Assembly (NCBI RefSeq): GCF_030272615.1
Contig: NC_081409.1
Location: 532,868,291 to 532,932,290 of the forward strand
Direction: 5' to 3'
From: Cryptomeria japonica
Taxonomy: Eukaryota; Streptophyta; Pinopsida; Cupressales; Cupressaceae
Length of the DNA stretch: 64,000 nt
The notes beneath the pieces were generated by a model. It made no database searches. It worked only from the letters and a program-made list of their open reading frames with translations, and was not told where the DNA came from. The position numbers were made by a program, and so were the translations under genes. The number at the start of each line of letters is the position of its first letter. Position 1 is the stretch's first letter. Shown one piece after another: positions 56,401-64,000 of the stretch.

Positions 56401-57765
56401 ATAAAGCCCCCCACTCTACTCTATCATAAGCCTTCATCATGTCTAGTTTAAGTATCATGGTCGGGGTTCTTTGGGTGGAAATAGAATGCAGCACCTCATG
56501 TGCTACAATTTCACCCTCTGTCATCTCCCTTCCGAGAACAAAACCACCTTGCTCCAATGAAATGATCCTAGGTAGAATTTTTGCCAACCTAAGGGAAATT
56601 GCCTTCGTAAATATCTTATACAAAGTGTTACATAAAGCAATGGGGTGGAAGTTAGCAAAAGTCTTAGTATCTTCTATTTTAGGAATAATTGCAATCATTG
56701 TAGTATTAAGTTCTTTTAAAATGGACCTATTTCTCCTAGATTCCTCAAGAGCCAATAAAACATCATTTCCCACAAAATCCCAACATTTCTGAAAAAATAA
56801 AGGAGTAAAACCATCTGGTCCTAGGGCTTTATCTGGATTCATGGCAAAGACAACACTCTTAACTTCTTCTAAGGAAAAGGGAGACATCAACATCTTATTG
56901 TCTTCCAAAGATACTAAAGGAGGAATATTAGATATAATATCATTTCTGAGATTTCCATTTTCTGAAGATAATAATGACTTAAAAAACCTAACTACCTCTG
57001 AAGCAATGTCCTCTGGCTCTGTCAATAAATTCCCATTCTGACACTGAATACAAGATATCCTATTCTTACATCTTTTAATCTTAGTTGAAGAATAAAAAAA
57101 ATTTGTGTTCCTATCACCATCTGAAAGCCACAACTCTCTAGATTTATGTCTCCAATAGATTTCCTCTCTAGCTAACACCTCCTCAAGCTGTAATTTTAGT
57201 GACTTCAATTCATCAAAAACTTGTGGCACCATACCATGTTGAAGCATATGAGTATTAAAACACTCAATTGTATCTTGAATCCTTTGTTTCTCCTAAAAAA
57301 TGTTCTTAAAATGCGAGATATTCCATTCCCTAATATTCAATTTCAAATAACTTAACTTCTTAGCAATCTGAAACATACAGGACCCAAAACAAAAATGAGC
57401 AAAATTCCACCATTTCATAAGGAGAGGCAAAAAGGAAGAATCCCTAAACCACATGGGCTCAAATTTAAATGGAGACTTAAAAGATGCCCTATCCTTAATA
57501 ACTGAAAGGGAAATTGGAAAATGATCAGAACCTGAGACTGGTAGAATAGAGGAAAAGAATTCAAAATTTGAATCAATCCAATTCTCAGATAACAAAAACC
57601 GATCTAATCTCTCAGCAATTTGAGAAAAATCCCTTCTCATGTTTGTCCATGTGAAAACCCCATTCCGAGACTTACAATCAAAAAGGCTCATATCAGAAAT
57701 GAAATCCCCAAAGTCATCCATAATCCTTTTATTAGGGAAAACACCTCCTCTTTTCTCATCTAAAT
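53490..57765 (-). mobile_element. L1-like LINE, 5'-truncated
   Basis: Minus-strand non-LTR element with the end of an endonuclease domain, a full reverse transcriptase, a zinc-finger reverse-transcriptase-associated region and an RNase H domain. The 3' end is placed at the A-rich tail (T-rich on the plus strand, about 53465-53500), the 5' truncation at about 57765, where the endonuclease reading is lost. ORF1 and most of the endonuclease are missing, the usual outcome of incomplete target-primed reverse transcription. The target duplication was not resolved. It lies in the 5' LTR of F. Confidence 0.85.
53957..57765 (-). pseudogene. LINE ORF2 (endonuclease end, reverse transcriptase, RNase H)
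   Basis: One frame of about 1,270 codons with three stops (near 57291, 56261 and 55433) and no frameshift. Endonuclease end: EKRGGVFPN, NGVFTWTN, AERLDRFLLS, SDHFPISL. Reverse transcriptase: ALGPDGFTPLFFQKCW, ILKLDMMKAYDRVEW, then RGLR-stop-GDPLSPFLF and FTDDT (usually FADD). The zf-RVT region has GKKVRFWDEVW and PKARAFAWLA. RNase H at the C-terminus (about 54430-54010) has NFDGASHGNPG, YVEFHALSFGL, EGDF and ADYLANLAID, so its four acidic residues appear present. Plant L1 elements with RNase H at this position are known. The stops prevent a full-length protein. Confidence 0.88.
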
Positions 57766-58643
57766 TATGAATTTATTTAGCCCTTTAGTCAAATTTTAGA
57801 CACATTATAATTATTGTTAAGATAAATCATGGGGTTTTAAAATCCAATTGCTAGAGTTAATTTACTTAATTCCTACAATGATTAAAAGATTAATTGAGAT
57901 TAATAACATCTCTTGTCGATTAATTTAGGGGTTTTTGCATAAATGAATTTATTTATTAAATGGTGAGATAATAATAATTTCTTTGGAAGAGGATATCGTG
58001 GTGGAATTATATATATTCAAAAATAAGTCCAAGACCTTGATCTTGTGAACTCATTTAGCCTAGAGGGAATCTTATACTAAATAAAGCAATTAACATTTTA
58101 ATGTTTGACACTTCAATTTTCAATTGCTTGATTAATTAGTATTATTACGTTAAAATCATATTAATAATCAATTTATAGACGCAAGATTTAATCAAGTTAT
58201 AAAGGAAGGATGTATTATCACGGATGGAGGAAACTTGTTAGGAGATAAATAATTATTATTGAATCAAGTAATTATATTAATGCATATTTAGTAGAGGTTG
58301 ATCTAATTAAGAATTATAATTTACAACTGTAATAAAAGGGACATTCAATGTGAATTTATTATTGTCCTTATAAAATCATATTGTTCCTGATTATAGGAGT
58401 TATCGTAATTTGTTATGTTAGGAATATCCTAACTTTGTCGCCTAGGAGTTTTATAGAAACCTAAGGCTTCTAGATAAATTTGTTCTATTCATCGCTCACA
58501 TTAGAATACCATTTTATTATAATTTAAGATCCCACTTGGAACAACATGTTAAGTTGTCACATCTAATTAAGCATAGGTTGCATATAATTAAGTGTTTCAA
58601 AAAAAAATTTATTCCGTTCATGCCCAAAAGTTTGGGCATGACA
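57766..58643 (+). repeat. F 5' LTR, last part
   Basis: AT-rich, non-coding, ending GGGCATGACA directly before the primer-binding site. The final bases form a perfect 11 bp inverted repeat, TCATGCCCAAA and TTTGGGCATGA with two bases between (58618-58641). Confidence 0.75.
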
Positions 58644-58645
58644 TT

Positions 58646-58668
58646 TTGGTATCAGAGCCCTAGGTTCA
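58646..58668 (+). other. F primer-binding site
   Basis: TTGGTATCAGAGCCCTAGG, a perfect methionine-tRNA type primer-binding site, two bases from the LTR end. Confidence 0.88.
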
Positions 58669-61600
58669 TACACTGGTGAACATGGGCTACATTCATAACC
58701 TATTTGAACTAAACTATGGCTTTGAAGTATAACACCTAGGTAGAAACTTGCGAAATAACAAAGTGAAACATAAGTGGAAATTCTTCTAAATCAACAGATC
58801 AACATACATCAATTCAAGGGGTTCCAAGGGTCACTAAAAGCCCTGAAATTTGAAACTAGATAGTCATAATGTTTATGGAATAATAGGACCCCAAAGGCTA
58901 CAAAAAATTTTAAAATTATAAATATTCTCAGTATTTAATAAATGAAATTTAGATCATTAGTACTTATAAGATTACCATTCAATTGGAACCCAAATACAAT
59001 TATTGCCCCAATCAAATCAAGTATGAGGAGTTAATTCTACAATAAAATACCTCTGATGGTAACTAAGATAATACCATCCATCGAGGTATGTTCTTGACTT
59101 GGCAAGTCAAGCAAGCTAGTTAGACATAAGATGAAGGTGCAATAACCAAGATAATGGAAATAGCGACAACTCAAGTTAATTTTTTTTTAAGCTATACAAA
59201 ATTTTTGGTGGTTCGAGGACCACGACCGCCATTTGAGACAACAATGAAGAAGAGTTAAGAGGCACTCTTGCAAATATTAGAAAGAAGCATTAACCTATCC
59301 TAATGAATAGGTGCCTTAAGCGTGTGGTCAGGCTAGGTTGCTTATTAAGAGCATTCGTTAAACAATCCTTGTAGCAATGCAGAGAAGCTAGAGTTGTATA
59401 ACCCTGAAGATAAGGACTAAAATGATGAATGACAATCTCCTTGATAAGTGGACCCTAGCAATATTATAGATGAATTAACTAAGGAGAAAGGATACATGAA
59501 CCTATTGGGTTGAAGCACGTAATTGCAATAAACCCTAAGTCCATCTGTAGTTATATAATTGGGGAAACAAGCAAAGTAAAGCCACAACTAGTCCCCTTAT
59601 GGGAAGACAATCTTGGAGAAATTAATGGCAAGGAGAGTAGGGACGATTTGGGAATTGTACAAAAATCCCTATTGAAGTGAAAGGAGTGTAAAAGTATTAG
59701 GATCTTATACTCTAGGAATGAGTAACTAATATTCGTTCAGAACCTAAGGAGAAAAGTGCAACCCAATCATGGCTAGTCACTAGTTACAAGACAATATGTA
59801 ACACAATTTAACTACTTGACACAACCAAAGTAGGTTTGTAAATTTATGGCACTCAAGTGTGAAGGTATGTGAAAACATTAAGTATGGATGAAAAAACATG
59901 CAGATGGAAATGGCTTATGGAACAATGGTATAGCAGTATTATAGTACGAAGGTTTTCCTGACAATTAGTTGGCACTATAAGATATTTTATGAGAACATGG
60001 ATAAGGAGCCAAATTATGTGGTTAGCCAAGGGAGAACTTGGAAATTATGGGAGTCTTAAGACATTGGTAATTATTGGACACCCTTATGTTATACCATAAT
60101 TGGGTAACATGATATTATGATGATAAGGTGGTTTACGTGGTTTGAAGGAAATTGTAAGTTGTGATATGCTGAAAATTGGCTAGTAAGTAAATATAAATAA
60201 GTAATATGGGAAAAGATAACTTCTTTTTACCAAATTTTAAGTAATAGGGTGAGTGTGGTCACTTCTCAAGTGCACACCCCCTTGATATCATAAGTTGCAT
60301 AAGGGAAGTAGGAGGGAATAAGTCAACTCTCCATGTTGTTTGAAATATGTCATGAAATGTGTGGGAAGGAATTAGTTGTCAAGAGTTATTGATTTTACTT
60401 GACAATTAGTCCACCCCAAATGGTTCTTAACCATAAGTGTTAGTAATTTGGCAACATGCTCCTTATTGACGAGAACGAAAGGATGATTAGAGGTGAAAAT
60501 TCAAGGAGCTAGCAAGGTGCTAAGAAAATAAATGATGTCGCTAGTAGAATTATATGATTACATTTTTTTTTCAAATCCTAAGTGTTTCTAAGTATACAAG
60601 TGACAATTTTGTGCCGAACTATCCACCGCATGTGCGTAAGACATGAAAGTGTCGATGGATGAGTTACCATGTAATATTGAACCAAGGTTTAGCATATCAA
60701 GAAAATTAATGGAAGTCCTAGAAGAATGGACGGAGAATGGTAGAGTTAGTGCAATCACCTATTAGATATAATTATGGATGTTAATAACCCTAAATAGATA
60801 ATGGACTATGTCGAAAAGTGTGGTTTGGGATAGCAATCACGTGAAGGTTAAAATGGAACATGATCTATTAAATGATTGCAATCTCATGTGTATAAGATAT
60901 TTCGTAAATAATAAAGGAATATAGTTAATCTAAGAATCTCAAAAGTATAATAATCACTTCCTAACACACTCAGGATGTGTGATCTTGGGTGATGTGTTGT
61001 GGTTACTCCCTATAGCATGGCTAGTATGGTCATCTTGTTTCGAGTTTGATTCGACAGTATTTTTGACTTTCTTTGAATAGTATATTGCGACCTAGGGGCT
61101 AGTACTTTCTTTTTATTTATTTATTTTTATGATGAAAGGACCACTAAATTTATGTTTCTTTTTATTGGAGCTATGGCACTTTCCATGTTGCCAATTTTAA
61201 TATCTTTCAATTGCTAACACTTTTCTTCTTTGTCTAGACTTGGCAAAAGTAACTTTTATTTTGATCTTTTAAAGTGTCTAGTGGTCATTTTGATGTTAAT
61301 ATAGCTAGCCCTAGTGATGTGATTTGTGTAATTTCTATCATGTTCATTGAACCACTGATAGTGTGTCAAGGGAGAATAATGCAAGGAGTGAAATTAGGCA
61401 CACAGAATAAACAAAGAATGTTATTTCAAAATAAGGTAAAGAAAGGAATATTCTCCTAAATAAAATTATTTACGAGTAATCTAAGAGAGGAAATTTATAA
61501 CAAAAAAATAAAATAAAAATAAAAATGTGTGTGTGTGTGTGTGTGTGTGATCTAGACCTAATAAATTGTGAAAGTGATGATAATTGCAGACTGGTAAATT

Positions 61601-62351
61601 TGGCATGTGTATGGAGATGATTGCATGGATGAGATCAAAAAGAAATAATAATTATTAATTTTCATCACTCCCTTAGAATGAGATGGTTATGTACCTTAAT
61701 GTTTGGGTTTTGTGAATAATGTACCTAGGAAACTAAAAACTTGGTGCCTAGAAATACCAAGCATTGTGGGACCTAGGAGTAAAAAATTTTCCTACTTATG
61801 GGTAGATTCAAAGAACTTAAACTTGAATATTCCTTGTTGCCTAAGGATGTTGGAAGAAATCAAGCACCTAGGGTGGTTTGCCAAATATGTAATTAACCCC
61901 CTTATGAGGCACCTTGATGTAAAATAAGTAGATTCATTATGGATAAACTGTGATGTCAATTCTCTTTAGTGGCGAGCATGGATGACAATTGCAGTGGGAT
62001 AAACATGTTTTACATGAACTCTTAATAAGTATGACTCCTAGAAATTAATAAGTAAACTATCATGTGTAACCTTGATTATGGGAGTTGATGTGTGTTATTG
62101 ATGTAATTTGGATGGTTCATTAACATAAGTTGTTGAAAGATAGAATTTTGTAAACACCTACCTGAGATGGAAGGGAAATGTAAAAATTTAACCTGATAAA
62201 GATAGTAAGCTAATTACAATAATAAGTTGGTTTTGGTAATGCATCTTTCTAGTAGGCAAGATAAGATTTAGAGTAACCTATTGGAATTGTGGGAAATGTT
62301 ATGTCCCTATTTTGTATTCTGCTCATGCGACTTCCAGGATTAAGTCGATCT
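58669..62351 (+). other. F interior, non-coding
   Basis: 3.7 kb with only very short open frames and no gag or pol motif on either strand. A (GT)n run lies at 61527-61549. Length is close to that of the G interior, but the sequences are not visibly related. Confidence 0.78.
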
Positions 62352-62365
62352 CTAGGGGAGGAGGA
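62352..62365 (+). other. F polypurine tract
   Basis: CTAGGGGAGGAGGA directly before the 3' LTR start TGTAGAGCC. Confidence 0.85.
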
Positions 62366-63798
62366 TGTAGAGCCCCTCCCCAATCAAGCTCTGGTTAACT
62401 CAGTTGACCATAGTTGACCTTACTAATAAATGCTATAATTCAATAGGATGGGCTATGTTAGATGGGTAGATTGGTGAGAAAAGTAATTGAACCAGGTTAC
62501 GGAATCATTTCACCTTGAGGTGTAGATTTTGATGTGTTATGGATACATAACTTTATATGATTCTAGAATAGGATAACTTTGAGATGATGTATGTCATTAT
62601 TGGATTTGCAGGACTTTACTATGATGATAGAAATAGGATGCATGTCTTATGTATGGATCAAAATTATGAGGATTATGATAATTGATTATGTGGATTTATT
62701 TGGATATCAGATATATCGATATGTTTAAATGTAAATTGTATGCAGAGTGTTTGATGTGTATTCTTATTCATGTGTTTAATATTATATGAGGCTATTTGGA
62801 ATTACTAATGTGTAATTGAGATGCACAGGAAAATTATCCATGTGACCATGGAAACATTATGGAGAACCAAACCTAGACCTATGTACGTTCGTAAAGCCAG
62901 GGGTCGTCTATTTGGAGAGACAACAACCCATATGTATCGTATTTTATTTGTGAAAGTAAATGTTGCGTGTGTGTTAAATTAAATTTATTAATTTGTGTAA
63001 ATCCAACAAGAGACAAATTTCATTTGTAATTTTGTAATGTATTTTATTTTGTCACTTGACACATGTGTTGATTTATGTCTTGATTTTTGACTTGTCTCTT
63101 GGAGGGAGTTGTTTCAACCATAGCTTTTTCAAACATTTGAATGTGGTTCTAAATTTTCCTTGGGTAGAGAGTCTTTGGAGTGGTCAACTCAGGTTTGACC
63201 TGAAAGTTAACTTCAGATGGGTTTATAAGGGGTCAAATGGACACCTAGGGGTAGTTTAAAGGTGTTTCCTAAAGTCCATAAGGTATACCTATGGGTTAGG
63301 GTTTTATCTCTTTTTTGTTGTTGTGCAGGGAGGAGGGTCGAACTTGCTAGGCAGAAGCGGCTAGAGATGGCCACAGGTTTTGAAGGAGGTGCAGCGATGG
63401 TGGAGACCATGGGGGCTCCCCGCAGGGACGACCGCAGTCGTGCCTGCGGGTCGCGGCCCACAGAGGCAGCCTTGGCCACCGCTGTGAGACGCGGCCTAGA
63501 GCCCGACTGCGCCACCGCTAGGGGGGCCGCCCATAGGGGGGGCGAAGCCTCACCAACTATGGGTTGCGGCCCATAGTGGCGGTTGCGACCGCCGCTAGGG
63601 GTCACCACCCACAGCGTGGGGGGGGGTCGAGGCTCCCCTTTTTTTTTTTTTTGTTTAAAAAAAATAATTTTAGATCTCTTTTTTTTATATTTTTAAAATA
63701 CAAAATGTATATATATATATAAATATATATATGTATATATATATTTATGTATATATATTTATATATATATATATTTATGTATATATATATGTATATAT

Positions 63799-63840
<42 letters not shown>

Positions 63841-64000
63841 CTTTCTGTGGTTATAAAGTTTTCTTTTTTCTTTTTAAAAGGAAGTTTCATAGACAGAGAA
63901 ATATTATTAAATAAAATGTGTAGTTATATATATATATATATACTTAAGCAATCTATATATATATATTTTTAAACCTTTTTAAATCATACAAAAATTATTA
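62366..64000 (+). repeat. F 3' LTR, truncated by window end
   Basis: The first 909 bp match 35916-36821 and show the G target site unoccupied. It then continues through TATGGGTTAGGG, a GC-rich island (about 63330-63640) and an AT microsatellite to the edge; this part matches 52300-53031 in reverse complement. Confidence 0.9.
63703..63840. repeat. AT microsatellite in F 3' LTR
   Basis: (TA)n with ATGT and ATTT interruptions, about 138 bp. Confidence 0.9.

Larger units (their letters stand above)
35916..64000 (+). mobile_element. long-LTR non-coding retrotransposon F (Ty3-like ends)
   Basis: 5' LTR starts TGTAGAGCCCC at 35916 and ends GGGCATGACA at 58643; the primer-binding site follows; interior 58644-62365 has no coding capacity; a polypurine tract at 62352-62365 precedes the 3' LTR, which starts TGTAGAGCCCC at 62366 and runs off the window. 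Without G, the composite insert and the LINE, the 5' LTR is about 4.8 kb. LTR ends of the TGTAGAGCC type and the layout resemble plant Ty3/gypsy elements. With a 3.7 kb empty interior and large LTRs it fits the class called LARD. The right target duplication is outside the window. Confidence 0.78.

Noticed and set aside
58646-58668. Possible tRNA-like sequence
   Set aside because: Only the short 3' complement of a tRNA is present, as expected for a primer-binding site; no cloverleaf can be built around it or around the other such sites.
63213-63608. 131-codon frame, and its opposite-strand partner, in the F 3' LTR; also 52760-53029
   Set aside because: Same explanation: a GC-rich island in an LTR. 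The two LTR copies differ by indels, and no protein family is recognisable.

Overview
This window looks like repeat-rich intergenic DNA from a seed plant with a large genome. A conifer is my best guess, because the chromovirus-free mix of Copia elements, very long-LTR elements and a plant L1 LINE, and the style of the LTRs, fit one; this is inference, not proof. The sequence is AT-rich, has no bacterial-style gene packing, and contains no host protein-coding gene, tRNA, rRNA or CRISPR array that I can support. Almost everything recognisable is transposable-element DNA, mostly dead, arranged in two nests. Element letters A to H are local labels used in this report.

Left part (1-5483): one copy of a duplicated AT-rich segment (1-764); a deleted Ty3/gypsy remnant H on the minus strand (about 1806-3540; gag scrap, primer-binding site, LTR end with a 21-22 bp tandem repeat); then AT-rich DNA with nothing recognised.

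Left nest (5484-26255), all on the minus strand: Copia element C (gag-pol remains 21103-25324) is split in its 3' LTR by element B (6075-20198), and B is split in its long ORF by Copia element A (8615-16090, target duplication GTGCC). A has three LTR copies inside one target-site duplication. B has no pol: it carries a coiled-coil/zinc-knuckle ORF1 and an unrecognised ORF2 of roughly 1,100 codons where pol would be.

Between the nests (26256-29287): plain AT-rich sequence, then the second copy of the 1-764 segment, interrupted by 1.6 kb of extra DNA that includes a GC-richer 1,165 bp block between perfect 36 bp direct repeats.

Right nest (29288-64000, open at the right edge): plus-strand Copia element D contains a solo LTR of family A (target duplication TATAA) and is interrupted by E, a minus-strand relative of B. 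E is interrupted by F, a plus-strand element with a non-coding interior and LTRs of several kilobases. F's 5' LTR in turn holds G (36822-49229, another long-LTR non-coding element with 4.3 kb LTRs, target duplication TAAAG), a small composite of A and B fragments, an apparent internal inversion, and a 5'-truncated L1-like LINE (about 53500-57765).

How the parts relate: A and C encode gag, protease, integrase, reverse transcriptase and RNase H. B and E lack them but share LTR sequence blocks, a primer-binding site of the same type, the polypurine tract and a U5 hairpin with A, C and D. That suggests B and E were mobilised by A/C-type enzymes. F and G encode nothing visible and would have depended on Ty3-type partners. 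The most noteworthy points are the pol-less B/E family with its conserved unknown ORF2, and the U5 hairpin whose stem sequence differs between families while pairing is kept.
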